DNA of 64,000 nucleotides, from contig BDSI01000115.1 in assembly GCA_003117195.1 (NCBI GenBank), forward strand, positions 248,001 to 312,000. The letters are read 5' to 3'. Made by a program: the position numbers and the translations under genes. Positions 44,801 through 63,017 of this stretch are shown piece after piece. This DNA comes from Eudorina sp. 2006-703-Eu-15 (lineage: Eukaryota; Chlorophyta; Chlorophyceae; Chlamydomonadales; Volvocaceae). The notes beneath the pieces are model-generated. The model was not told the origin of the DNA and ran no database searches. It saw nothing but the letters and a program-made list of their open reading frames with translations. The number at the start of each line of letters is the position of its first letter. Positions within the stretch are counted from its first letter, which is position 1.

Positions 44801-46844
44801 AGAGACGCTGTCGCACAGGGCGGCTGCCGTATTCCGTGACGACGCACTCCCATCGCCGCGTTCGACCATCATCAACCGCGCACATGACCTCGCATGCATC
44901 ACTGGCCGCCCTCCCGGCCGCCGTATGTATGTACGGAGCGCGCAAACTGTACGACAAGTCACCGGGGGTCTGCCCTGAGCTGCCCCGTGCTCGCTTCACC
45001 CCTCCCCGCACAGAGAGCTCCTGCTCGGGCAAGAAGAGCTGCACGGTCCGGTTGTTTGGGCTGGTTTTCTTTGACGAAATGTGAGGGCGCGGGGCGGGGC
45101 GGGGGGCGGGGGGCGGGGCGGGGGCCGGGGCAGGGCGCGAGGCGCGGGGCCTGGGGCGGAAGGGGGTTGCGCTCCCATGATACCCTCAAGTTGCTAGATG
45201 GCAATTGTAGAGTTGATGTTTGGCAGTTGCCGCATGAAAGCCGGGCGGGAGGTTGCTGCGAGAATGCGCACCGGGCGGTTATCAGTTGGGAGGGGAGGAG
45301 CGGGAAACACACAGACAGGCCTCTCGACATATGGCCAGGCAGGGGTGCGGAGAGGCCTACAATGGCCCGGAGCCGTCCCACGGTGACTTGGAGTCATGGA
45401 CACGAGTGTGGAAGGGTCGGGCCGGGAGGCGGCGGGATGGGGGCCCTGCCAAGATGCCATGCTGGCGGACGGGGGAAGGGGGACTGGGGAGTGGGCGGCC
45501 GGCCGGGGGAGTGGGCGGCCGGACCCCTGGACTGTAGGGCATGGACGTTACCCGGGACGCTCTGTCTGTCCTGGGCTGTCGTGCTTGCTCCGTGTATGTT
45601 TTACCCCCGGAATCAACCCATCCTGTCCGTTGAGTACCGTCTTGGCGTCCTGTCGGCGTTCCTGTCGGCGTTCCTGTCGGCGTTCCTGTCGGCGTTCCTG
45701 ATAGTGTTCCAGGTGGTGATCCCGATGGATGGTGGGTGCTCCCGCTCCCGCTCCCGAACAGGTGCTTGATGATCATCAACAACAAGGCCGGCGCCATCGT
45801 GGCGTCCGTCCAGGTCAACAACTGGTTCAGCTGTAAGTACGGGATGGAATAGTACGGCGGCGGTACGACAGTCGCGTTATGTGGAGGAGGGGGTTTCTGC
45901 TGATTCAGGTGGAAAGCCGCAATGGCTGGGGTTTGAGAGGCGGCGGGAAGGGCAGAGCCCCCGCCCAGGCTCCAACCTATTGACTCAAGCAAGCCCGGAT
46001 GAGCTGTAATCATTATCCCGAATCGTTCAAGCGCTTCCGCAGAAGCGGCCTTGCCACCACCGTACAAGTCACCGTACATGTGACCGTACACCGTCACTGT
46101 CACATGCCGGTGCATCATGACGGGTGGCCCCTTGCCTTGCTGCCTAGAATCACCGAACACCGATACGCGCGAATCTCTGCATGTCTCACCGCAACCCCAG
46201 ATAGAAGCTGCCTTTTTTAACCTGTCGTTCGCAACCCCGGCCAACCTCTCGTGAACCACACGCTCTATCTCCCTGCAGCCTCCCGATACTACGGCACGGT
46301 CTTCACCGTCTTATTTGCCGTACTCGGAATCTCCGCGATTCTGTCCTACGTGGGCTACCAGGTGAGTTGGTTGCGCATTCCGGGCGTATATGAATGTACG
46401 AGCACAGCTCAAGCAGCAACAGACGCACGCGCTTGCGTGAACCGACATCTGCCGTACTACTGCCGTACCTGTGCCGTACAACTGCCGCACGCGCTTGCGT
46501 GATCCGCCATCCATCTAACTACCTCACTCACCCACTCACCGAGCCCCTCCATCCTCCCCAAAGAGCCTTAACCGATCCCGCGCGCGTGCGACGCATGTGC
46601 CGTATTACTGCCGTACCTGTGCCGTACTGCTGTCGTACAGATGTACAAGGGCATCACCTCTCCAGTGGGCAAGCCCAAGCCGCACGTGAAGCGCGAGGAC
46701 GAGCTTACGGAGGTCTCCAGCTTCCTGGACGACCCCAAGGCCGACGGCAAGGCGGCGGTGCCCGTGCACAAGTCCGCCTGGTACCACAAGATCTTCTTCA
46801 GCTTCAGGAACAAGTCGCGGGGATCGGACAAGAGCGAGCCCTGA
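41900..46844 (+). CDS. Type I membrane glycoprotein of unknown family (9 exons)
   Basis: Exons: 41900-41943, 42018-42106, 43356-43376, 43789-43928, 44530-44581, 45014-45080, 45762-45832, 46279-46361, 46641-46844; 256 residues. A signal peptide (MKYLFSALVTLLSLGVVRA) precedes an ectodomain of about 140 residues with eight Cys and three Asn-glycosylation sites (NLT, NQT, NFS), including QTLWYWCGFYTTHK and ESSCSGKKSCTVRLFG. One helix (FTVLFAVLGISAILSYVGY) is followed by a basic cytosolic tail of 67 residues (KPKPHVKREDELTEV). Exon 1 was fixed by a strong GTGAGT donor and the CTCCCCTCCAG acceptor at 42017, the only pair that keeps frame. Exon 3 has 21 nt but restores phase on both sides. No family was recognised; a cell-surface or secretory-pathway protein is inferred. 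Confidence 0.75.
44273..44306 (+). repeat. Family C motif, intron 4 of the type I membrane protein gene
   Basis: GCGTTCAGAAATGAAACCCG continues with CCCGCCCGCCCCC. A second degenerate copy (TGTTTAGGAAAGGAACCCGC) is at 44637-44668 in intron 5. Confidence 0.68.
45649..45708 (+). repeat. 12-bp tandem repeat in intron 6 of the type I membrane protein gene
   Basis: Four exact copies of CCTGTCGGCGTT plus one degenerate copy. A similar 12-bp tract (GTTGTCCGTCGT, three copies) lies near 44731-44763 in intron 5. Confidence 0.88.
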
Positions 46845-47830
46845 TGGACCTGATAGACCTGATGGATGGGAATGCAGTGCACTGTACTGCACTGCACGCC
46901 AGCCACCCCGCGACGCGTGTCTGTCGATCGGTTACCAGCGACGCAGAAGCAGAAGCAGCGGGGTGGGAGGTGCATTCGCGGGTGGTGGAGAGAGCGAGGC
47001 CCACCGCTGCTGCGGCTGCGGCTGTAGTGGCTGCGGCTTTGGCGGCTGCAGCGGCTGCGGCCTCGGCGGCTGCGGCGGTTGCAGCCGGGAGCAGATTTTC
47101 CTCCTCGGAAGAGCTGTCGGAAGAGGTCAGCGGCGGAAGCTTGCGTATGAAAAAGCTGCGTTAAGGTGACCGAGGGGCCGGGAGTGGTGCCGGCGGTCGG
47201 AAACCTGACGGAGGGGAGGGGAGGGGAGAGGAGGGGAGGGGAGGAGTCCGGGCCGGCCTGCTGCGTCGACGACTGATGCGTGGCCGCAGCGGAGCGGCCT
47301 CGCGCTCTGTCTCTCTGTCTGTCTCCCTCTCTCCCTCTCCCTGTCCCTCTCTTTGGGCGGTGCAGATGGGTGGCGACGACGAACGTTGCACATGCATGAA
47401 CTGCGGGGACTGCATAATTGTGTTGCTTGTTTTTCGTTGCGTCAGCAGCCGCGTGTTCGGCGAGGGCCGGGGGGGGGTGGTGTCTCGCGTGTGTGTGTCT
47501 CTGTATGTCAGACTGGGTTGTGTGCATCACACCGAGTGTGCATCAGAACGCACTTCACGGGGCGCGACACGTTTGTTTCGGACATCGTACAGAATGATCG
47601 ATTGAGAGAAGCCACACCTTCGCGCGTGGGTGTATGTTTTGTGACACGAGGCACACAAACATACATACGTGCCCCACTGCAGTCAGCCCGCTTACCCGCC
47701 GTCCTCCTCCCGGCGTGTTGAGTGGATGGGTTCGTTAGGGCTTTGGGGAAGCCCGTTCGGGGGGTTGGGTGGGAGTGATCCATCCAGTGTTCGTACACCG
47801 TTGGTTGGGGGGATCGAGTCTTGGGTTTTG

Positions 47831-47835
47831 TGTAA
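47831..47835 (+). terminator. Possible poly(A) signal of the type I membrane protein gene
   Basis: This TGTAA is the first after the stop codon, about 1 kb downstream. Confidence 0.35.
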
Positions 47836-47998
47836 GCTCGTGTGTGTTCGTTTATGTGGTGGTTTCGCTCGGAGGACTGCGTTGGCGGCACTGCTCTTTG
47901 GTATAATGACGGTAGCACCGCACAGCATGGCACGGCACAGCACGGCACGGCACAGCACGCACCTGTCCGATGGGACCGAAAGCGCTGAACTTGCGCGC

Positions 47999-48035
47999 GC
48001 GTGTGTGTTTAGAAATGCAACCCGCCCGCCCGCCC
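47999..48035 (+). repeat. Family C motif, intergenic copy
   Basis: GTGTGTTTAGAAATGCAACC continues with CGCCCGCCCGCCCGATCC. It is nearly identical to 37884-37918 and is followed by a GT array. Confidence 0.75.
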
Positions 48036-50229
48036 GATCCACACACCCGCCCGCGTGTGTGTGTGTGTGTGTGTCTCTTGAGTGGGTGGGGGCCGGTGGG
48101 GGGGGCCCGCCGCCCGGGGTACGCGCACACACGCGCAGTGAGTTAGGTGTGTGTGCTCTGGCAGGTAGGTCGTCTAGGCACAGGCCGTGGCAGCGCGGCC
48201 CCGTTGCCCTCCCGTGCGCCGTGGATGGACTGGAAATTGAAATAATCGCCCACGCACGCGCAACGGGGCGCATTTATTACCGAGGACACCCGACGGACCC
48301 ACCCCGCTCAGATCACTTGCTTGGTCGACCTACATCAATGGCCTGGTCGGCCCACATCAATGACCAATATGACCTGCTGGCTTACTGCACAGGAGAACTG
48401 AGCCGCGAAAAATGACGCGTCGGTCCAGCTTGGACCGTGTGTGTGGGTCGACGAGCTTGGCGGGCGTGGGTTTCAGTCGCTGGTTTTGTTCGTTCCTCGT
48501 GTAGAGATACCGGCGAGGGAACATACAGATGAGAATTGAGAAAGTGTCGCACCGCGAACAACAGCGTGCAGCGTGGTCGCGCCGCCTGCTGTGTGTTTGG
48601 CTTGGAAGTAAGCATGCAAGGACTTGGCCATGTGTATGTGCGGCGCGGTGCCGTACGTACGACGTTACCTAGGAGGAGCCCGAGCGACGCGCGCGGGCGG
48701 GCAGCAGGAGCTGCCGTAGCAAAGCAGCAGAAGTCGCGGGTCAGCAGGTGATCGCGAACGACGGTGGCTGTACGGGAAGTTAGTTGGTGGTTGGTCGTTT
48801 GGACCTTGGCGCCTGAAGGCGGATGAAGGCGGCACAGCAGCACTGATTTGTTACTTGGAAAGGATCTGAGGGTCTGTTACTACCACCTAATGCTGGAGGT
48901 AGGGCATGCGCTTGGATTAGAACGAAGAGCCGGACCTTCTGTCAGGTCCCGCCACGGTGTTGCGTGTCCCTGCCTCGCACCCACCCTGGAGTGATGACTT
49001 GCATGCAAAAAAGGACGCACGAAAGCGAGTACGACAGTGCTCGTACGCTGCTGCTCGCTCAAATCCGTCCGTCCGCTGACGGCGAACTGTGAAGTTAGTC
49101 TGCTCTGACTGTCGTACCTGCAGACGCCCTCACGATAGATGCCGTATTTCGCCCCAGGGTGGCGACCCACGGCTGCTGTCAGGAAAACAATGCCACCACT
49201 GTAATCTGTGGAGGAAAGCTTGTTTGCTGATGCAGACCGACAGGGCGGGGGTGTCCGAACCCCGGACGGATGAAGCCCCAAACGTTCCCCCGCGCGGGGG
49301 TGTGGGCGTCCACTCGATTCGTGTCTGACCCAAAGGCGGCCCGCCTACGTACAGTCGTGCTGTACATCAAATGTTCCGCCTCCCGTCAAACTGACCAGTA
49401 GGTAAACCTACCGTACAGTACTTCTGCACTCACCACGATATAGAGCCCCGAGTAAGTAAAAGCGAAGCCACAGCTGCGAACGAACACGCCTGCTGGTGGT
49501 GCGCTAGCAACCGTCCGTCCACATCACCGCACCGAGGACCGCAGGCTGCTAATTATCGCCCATAAACCCGAGGGATAGGGTAAACGATGGGCACGCTACG
49601 GCCATCTATGGGTACGGGTAACTGTGGGTTCTGGGTACGGCAATCTGCACTGCAGCACGTCCGCAATCATATTTACATGGACGGATATTTACATGCAGGG
49701 CACCTCGTCCGCCTGCTGGAAGTTCCCCCTGCCCGGTGCGGCCCCCGAGGACGCCCCCTTTACTACCCCTCACTTCGTGAACAGCCTCACTGCAGCAACA
49801 GCCATCCAGCCAGTGCAGCAACAGCCACTGCAGCAACAGCCACTGCAGCAACAGTCACTGCTGCGACTAAACTCACTGTGCATCAAAATGATCAGCACCT
49901 CCACAAGGACCTGCAGTGCCACGTCAACAGAGCAAACTACCACCGTACAGGACCCCCTGCACATGCGCAAATGCTCTCCCAGGCTGGCGTCGGAGCCGCT
50001 GACTGCGTTGCGATGGACCCACCATCGGGGCCAACCGGACCAGTGAATGACGGCACCAGCCCAGGCGAGCCCAGGGCCCCTTCCTCCCGCACCTGCCGAC
50101 AACACCACCGCTCTGGTTGCGTGGACCATCACTCTTCCGCAGCCGCACTCTCAGTGTTGATCCTGGGTTGGGCCTGGGCAGTGGGTACGGCATACGGGCC
50201 TTCCCCGGCCGCAACCGTGTCGTACTTAG

Positions 50230-50702
50230 CGTGCACTCATTCCGTACCATCGACAAACACACATCCTCCGCAGAACCCGCCGGTAACCCGGGTACCCGGC
50301 TGTACGGCAGGTTCCCTAAGTGGCGCCCCACGAATCCCTCGCCGCGTGAGAGCCTCGCCCCTGCTGTCGTACTTGAGCGCGCGGAGCTGCTCCCTCACAA
50401 TTCCGTTACCGATGACCCGCGGGGTCCGCTGTAACATCATTCTTAATAATAATTCCGTTACAGCCACAGCTGCAGGATTGCATCACCTACCATGTTGTTG
50501 GACAGAGTTGCAACTCGGCCCGAACCTGCCCGCCAACAACAGCTCCTCTGCCAGACCTGCGCCGCCCCATCGGCTCAGACACGACGCCAGCACCTCGCCC
50601 TCCCGCGCAAGGCCCTCGTCGCCCGCGGCCCGTCGGTCTGCCGCCAGGCTGCGGACGAGCTCCGGGGGCCATTACGACACGGGCTGCTGTGCAGGTGCTG
50701 AT
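50230..50702 (-). pseudogene. Broken duplicate of the MYND-finger gene
   Basis: The stretch 50548-50702 matches 62219-62370 of the MYND gene. On the minus strand it reads APAQQPVS, then TAA in place of the Tyr codon of the intact gene (50672-50674), then WPPELVRSLAAD. The stretch about 50257-50430 matches the region beyond the 3' end of the MYND gene (about 61685-61850). The part coding the finger itself is missing between them. It is therefore a segmental copy with an internal deletion and an in-frame stop, not an independent gene. Confidence 0.75.
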
Positions 50703-51044
50703 TCCGCCGCTGCCTCACCCTCGGCCGCCGCTGCGGCGCCACCGGCCTGGTACTCACGGCAAGCAAGGTCCAACCGGACTAAATCGCTAACAACCAGCAG
50801 CCATCGACATTGAGAGATAGGCGCAGGTCTGGATGCAGGATGCAAGAAACCCGCAGCCCTTTCCTAAACGCATCATGCGCAGTATGTAAGCTAGAAAGGG
50901 TGCGTTTTATTTGGGCTCTGTGAGACATCCCAAGTGTGCTTGACATGTACGAGTTCTTGACTGCAGTGTTTTGAATATAGTTATTATGCAAACAGAATCG
51001 AGATCGTACTCGTATCGCTCCAGACCGTTCGTACGACCTATGTG

Positions 51045-51428
51045 ATGCCCGAGTACATAGTCCCTGCCGTTTTTCTCGGTGTTTTGTACACTAATTTTAG
51101 GTTCCTGAAGTTATTATTGTTCGGTGAATCCGACCCGATAAGTTCGACAAACGTAGTTAGTCTGAGCCGTCAGGTTCCATCCTCAGCTTCGAAGCTCTTG
51201 CGGACGACCGGCGGCTCCGTTCGCTTGCTGCTACGTACGTTCCAGAGGTGGGAACAAAGAATGCGCCCTCGCCTGCATCGCTTGAATGTTGATGGCTGGT
51301 CCCTTTTGTTCCTTTTCTTTGTACCTGGCGTAATCATGGTAATAGTTCAATCCTATTTTTATAATCAGATTATTGGCTTTATTCTTGGTATTGTTATGCC
51401 GATACCTGGTCGATCAGCCGGGACGTGA
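51045..51428 (+). CDS. Possible small two-helix membrane protein, unknown
   Basis: An intronless frame of 127 residues starts at ATG 51045 (a GTG lies in frame one codon before). It has a hydrophobic start (YIVPAVFLGVLYTNFRFLKL), a basic centre (QRWEQRMRPRLHRLNVDGWS) and a C-terminal hydrophobic part of one or two helices (LLFLFFVPGVIMVIVQSY, IIGFILGIVMPIPG). Codons are AT-rich, unlike the other genes, and the surrounding DNA is too, so the frame could be chance. The two clean hydrophobic segments and the length argue mildly for a real gene. No TGTAA lies close by. Confidence 0.38.
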   Translation: MPEYIVPAVFLGVLYTNFRFLKLLLFGESDPISSTNVVSLSRQVPSSASKLLRTTGGSVRLLLRTFQRWEQRMRPRLHRLNVDGWSLLFLFFVPGVIMVIVQSYFYNQIIGFILGIVMPIPGRSAGT

Positions 51429-52356
51429 ATATCGATTGATGATTCCCGGACCAGCAAGCGCGCGGCTGATGTTGTTGCCCGTTCAACGTAGCCGCATAAT
51501 GTCTAGATCGCTGTTCTTGCATGCGAGGGCCTCTGCAAAGCATCCTCAGCGTACATCGTTAGCGTCCCAGCGGGGCGTAGAAACGGTGAAGCTGACCTAT
51601 AACATAAACTAAAGAATAAATGGCAAAAAGTAATGATGAGTTGCAATGCAATTGAATCATGCCTCAGCCAAAGACTCGCATAGCGGCGTGGACAGACAAG
51701 CTTGAAAACTATGCCTTCTTATGATACAATCATCTTACTATACTGCAACCGCTGCATCCTGTTTTTGCATGACGTTACGTCTTCTTTTGACGTTGAAGCG
51801 CTTCTCGGCATGCATAGCCTGTTTGTTTTTTCCATTTAAATAAATGCTAAACGCGTTACCGTTGCCTTCATGATTAAGCTGCATGCGCTGCTGTGCGAGT
51901 GGCGCGAACCCGCGTCCTAGAGCTTCTTCACGCTTTTCACGCACAGCTAGCACCTTTCTACCCCACCCGACATACGCCATCCGAGCGCCCAAGCAAGCCT
52001 GACAAAATTTTATTAGCTATCAATTGTATAACTTCCTTGGTGAAAAGCTCACCGACGGTCTCGCGGAGAACTTTTTCACCGTATCCTTGGGGTCACCTTA
52101 ATTCTGCAGGGCAAGAGAATGACGATGAGTCAGGCAATCAAGCAACGAATCCTGGAAAACTTCACTTTCTCACAAACCACCACCCGGCGCGATCCGGCGC
52201 GCGCTGATCTGCTGGCCATATCCAACACTTGCGTATAAAAACAACAGTTCGCACTAGTTGCGGTATCTAATACTTGGTATGATCATGGGGTTCCCTTATG
52301 TAGTCCGTGCGTGGATGGCACGTCGCCACGGCATCCTTGGTGGCAGCGGCGATTAT
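51429..52356. other. AT-richer spacer
   Basis: No gene, RNA or repeat was recognised. Frames present are short and without support. Confidence 0.4.
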
Positions 52357-52449
52357 TGTATGTGCGCAGTAGTGAGCCTCATGAGGCTCACTACTGCGCA
52401 CATACACAAAGGGGCGGTGCGTGCGTGATCACGCACGCACCGCCCCTTT
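52357..52449. repeat. Two abutting perfect palindromes (50 bp and 42 bp)
   Basis: Palindrome 1 spans 52357-52406, centred between 52381 and 52382 (half-arm ...GTAGTGAGCCTCA). Palindrome 2 spans 52408-52449, centred between 52428 and 52429 (half-arm ...GCGGTGCGTGCGTGA). Both are mismatch-free and without a loop, and a single base separates them. Confidence 0.95.
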
Positions 52450-52642
52450 CCCCTCGAACCCACGCTAAGGGTTGCCAGGGGGATACCTCTATCTGTATGT
52501 GCTGCATATATTGACCGACCATAGCGTAAACCCGCCCGCTTGACATGCAGATGCCAATTAACCCTTACTGTTCATGCAGCTCACTGCTGTGGTTCGAGCG
52601 CAGGTATCGAGCGGCGGCGGCACGACGGACGAACCCAGAACC

Positions 52643-52667
52643 GGATATAAGGACACGTGCATATATA
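52643..52667 (+). promoter_or_regulatory. TATA-like sequences before the lectin gene
   Basis: GGATATAAGG and, 15 bp further, CATATATAGC lie about 50-70 bp before the start codon at 52713, a fitting distance for a short 5' leader. Confidence 0.35.
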
Positions 52668-52712
52668 GCTAGCGGCAGATAAGCAAGGCAGATATTATAC
52701 GTACGTACATAA

Positions 52713-59727
<7,015 letters not shown>

Positions 59728-61911
59728 AATATTTACGAGGCTCCTCGTCTGTGCCCCCTTATTAATGCTACACGCTAGGGCGGGCCCGCCCGGTTAAATA
59801 TATTGTTTATCACAAATATAATGTATGGTACTTCTTTCTGCGGTGTATGGTGAGGAAGCTTCGGAACTATTTTTCAGTGGAACCCAATGGGGATAATGGG
59901 GATCAACGGTGTATACCAGGGCAAGCCCCAGCAGGCCCCACTACGTACATACGATACATAATGGGGCCTGTTGGCTCTTCGCCCGCCGCGCGCCACCCGA
60001 ACCTAAACCCTTTATTTCATTCAGTTATATCATCTGCCGCCTAATTAGCTCCCTCGATCGTCGCGGGCATGCATACAGGGGTGAACACGCCACCCCATCA
60101 GTTCCCCACCCCCTTCGTTAATACACGCTATACACGCTAGGCTCCGGCCGGCGTACTATTATTACTATATTATTATCTGCATGCCTAATTTGCCTAACCT
60201 GCTGCCGCATTGCTTGCTTACGTGCGATTATTGCTGAGTTGCCTCCTCCCCTCTTGCTTTTCCGTGCAGCCTAACCGCTCAACTATTATTGAACGATAAA
60301 CAATAATAATGAAACGGGGAACGGACCGGGCGGTGCGCGTGCGTGTATGCATGCGGTGGCCACCCGCCGTAACAGACGCACGACCGCCGTACTGATCAGT
60401 TTATTGTTTCAACATGTTTCGAAATTGTCGTACGGGCCCTACCTTATTATGGGAGCGCGGGAGCCGCGCCGTTCTAGCTAACAAAAGTAGTACGACAGTA
60501 TGTAGCTGGTTGTCATGACTTATTATTCATGATGCATGAGGCTGTGATGGCAGTTTATCGATATTCGTTCCGATGATTCCATACATCATTACAAAGCGCC
60601 AACGGCGCAAATAAATGAAGTGTGGTGATGCAGGATTGCTTCGTGCGTGGTGTGATGAACTGCTTGCTGTTCACATTTGTCCGCGAATGGCGGGTGCTTT
60701 ATGCTCTGTTGCCTGTGATTTGTGTCACAAACTGAAAATTTGGATTTCCTGCGTGGGGGTGCCCAGACGGCGATTTGTTCGTTGCCTGCGCGTTCATACA
60801 CGCATTCGTTGATGAGCGATTATTAGGGCGATCGCTCGCCCAGAAGTTACGACAATCGCGCCGTACGTGTATGCGGAGCCTGATGAGCGTACCTATACGT
60901 ACATACGTACTATACGTACGCATGTGCTGCATGCCCAGTGCGCTCTATCCGTGGCCGCCCCTGCCTACCACGCGCTGCTGTGTTGACGTAAGCAAGCAGC
61001 GCACTCGGTGTCCTAGCTCTGTGCATACTTGTAGTACTTGCTTGCTTGCCGGCGTTTGAAATCATCAGCAGTGCGCGCGCGCGTGTCGATGTGAACGAAA
61101 TTATTGGCTGCTGCCTAGCACCCGTAGGAAGTTTATCGATTTACGTACTGCCGCCGGCGGGGAATGTATGTTCTGTATGTCTGTCCTCTATAAGTCTGAC
61201 AGCGCCGCATCGGTCGGCAGCGTATCGTACCCTCGCTTCGCGCTGATGCCTTGTGCGTGCATCATCGGTGTACTCATCAGGGCACGCAAACCAACCCATA
61301 CTTTTCCCATCCGTTTGGCTCGAGAGCTCTCCGTCGTAGCAGATTTGCGTGATCGCGCGCGACGCACGGATTGGCGCAATAATCTAGGTATATATTAATG
61401 TATGCCTCGCTGTTGTGTATACGTAGTCCACCGGTTTGGTGGCGTCAAAAGACACCGATTAGGAGACCTGCGGTAGGTTATATACAGGGCCTGCACGTCA
61501 CAGATGACGTGGCCTCACCCCGAATATTCTCGGGCGACAGGTTCACGGCCGTCCAGACGAAGTTCCAGAAGATCCGAAGAAGTCTCCAATCGGGTTGCCA
61601 GTCAGCGCCAGGGAACACCCTGTCGTCCCTTGCGTAGCACGCACTCCCGCCGTACACTCATCACATACATCGATCCTCCCAGATTCAAAAGCGGATGAGC
61701 CCCGGAACCCGGCACCCGGCTGTACGGCAGGTTCTCCACGTGGTTCTCTCGTTCGGTGCCACGAACGAGACCCTCGCCGCGTGACAGCAGCCTCGTCGTC
61801 CCTGCCGTACTTGTGAAAAGAGCGCTCTGAGCTGCCCCCTCGCAACGCAGCTACAGCCACAGCTTGAGGACAGGATGACCGCAGGTTGGCGGTGGTGCTG
61901 CCCCTCAGCGC
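59728..61911. other. Spacer between the convergent lectin and MYND genes
   Basis: It contains the family E copy at 59880-59945 and AT-rich sequence. The part from about 61640 shares sequence with 50220-50460. A TTACA (TGTAA on the minus strand) near 60588 is a far candidate for the MYND gene. No gene was seen. Confidence 0.4.
59880..59945 (+). repeat. Family E copy downstream of the lectin gene
   Basis: GGATCAACGGTGTATACCAG continues with GGCAAGCCCCAGCAGGCCCC; this is almost the same as 2290-2325. Confidence 0.8.
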
Positions 61912-63017
61912 TCATGCACATGGCTCCGCCCCCGCCTCCGCCTCTCCCTCCCTGCTGACACGGATGACGCACTCCGCCTTGTGACCCGCCCGCCAGTGCG
62001 CTTTCTGGCAGTCAGGGCTGCAGTACGACACCGGCAGCGGCCACAGGCCTGCAGCCGCAGCTCCGCCTCTGTGTCGCCCTCCAGGTTGGTGCAGGCGGGG
62101 TTGGAACACGTGCGCAGGGCCGAGGACAGATCCGCCGGGAAGGCCAGGCTGCGAAGGGCCATTGCCATGACCGGTGCGGGCGGCATCATCCGCCCCGCAC
62201 TGACCCGCGGGTCGACCGCCGTCGAACCCGCGCCGCCCCATCGGCTCAGACGCGACGCCAGCGCCTCCACCTCCCGCGCAAGGACCTCGTCGCCCGCGGC
62301 CCGCAGGTCCGCCACCAGGCTGTGGACGAGCTCCGGGGGCCAGTACGACACGGGCTGCTGTGCAGGCGCTGCCGCCGCACCACCACCTCCACCACCTCCA
62401 CCTCGTGTCACATGCCCTCGGGCGCGACGGCGGTTGCTAGTGGCGTCGCGGCGGGCTGCAGTCGCCGAGGCGCCCACAGCGCCTGCCGCCGCCGCCGCCG
62501 CCATGTCTCGCACGTCTTGCGGCATAGCGTCCGCCACCATGATTAGCGCCCAAGCGAGGTGCGACCGCAAGTCCACCGGTCTGGACAAGCCGCTCTGCAG
62601 CGCCCTCAGACCGGTACCCAGCACCGACAGCACCTGGCTCCGGTGCAGCAGCTCACTCAGCCACCTGCCGTTGGCCCCGGTGGGCCCCGCAGCCCCAGCA
62701 GCAGGGGCGTCGTCGCCGGCAGGCCCGCTGCTGCCACTGCCGCCGTCACCGTCACGGCCACCGTCACGGCAACCGCTGACCAGTGCCGCCGCCAGCAGTA
62801 CGGCCCACTTCAGCTGCAACTCCAACTCCCTCCAAAACACTGCAGGCAGCCACTGGTCATCCAGCTGGCCCCTGGGTGCTGTCCCCTCATCTTGGCGCAG
62901 CGCCTCGAAGTTCTGAATAAGCTGCTCTGCACTGCGCGGCAAGAATGACTCCGCAGCAGGCGACAGAACCGCCGCCACCCGCTGCAGTGGTTGTGGCAGC
63001 GGCGCCGCCGCGTTGTG
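61912..63017 (-). CDS. MYND zinc-finger protein, last exon, frameshifted in the finger (5' partial)
   Basis: The exon starts after a CTATTTTTCAG acceptor (63018) and reads HNAAAPLPQPLQRVAAVLSP. It has a helical body (FWRELELQLKWAVLLAAAL, DLRSHLAWALIMVADAMPQD) and Gly/Ala-rich linkers. The C-terminus has a MYND finger: first ligands in RTCSNPACTN and LQACGRC, the rest in VSYCSPDCQKAHWRAGHKAEC. The two halves are in different frames: one base is missing near 62031-62036 relative to the family pattern. Read straight, the frame continues into a basic tail; read with the shift, it ends at TGA 61912-61914 after EAGAEPCA. Earlier exons were not found in 63018-64000. MYND proteins bind proline motifs in partner proteins and are a large family in volvocine algae. 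Confidence 0.72.

Larger units (their letters stand above)
46845..50229. other. 3' region and long spacer
   Basis: It holds the TGTAA at 47831, a family C motif at 47999-48035, CA/GT tracts and a 15-bp repeat (CACTGCAGCAACAGC) around 49789-49860. Long plus-strand frames between 49587 and 50813 run across the repeat and the antisense of a pseudogene, and are not accepted as genes. Confidence 0.4.

Noticed and set aside
49587..50813. Plus-strand open frame of 408 codons
   Set aside because: It crosses a 15-bp repeat and the antisense of the MYND pseudogene; its composition is repeat-like and no splice structure or family supports it.
61981..62916. Plus-strand open frame of 311 codons
   Set aside because: It is the antisense of the MYND exon, made open by high GC.
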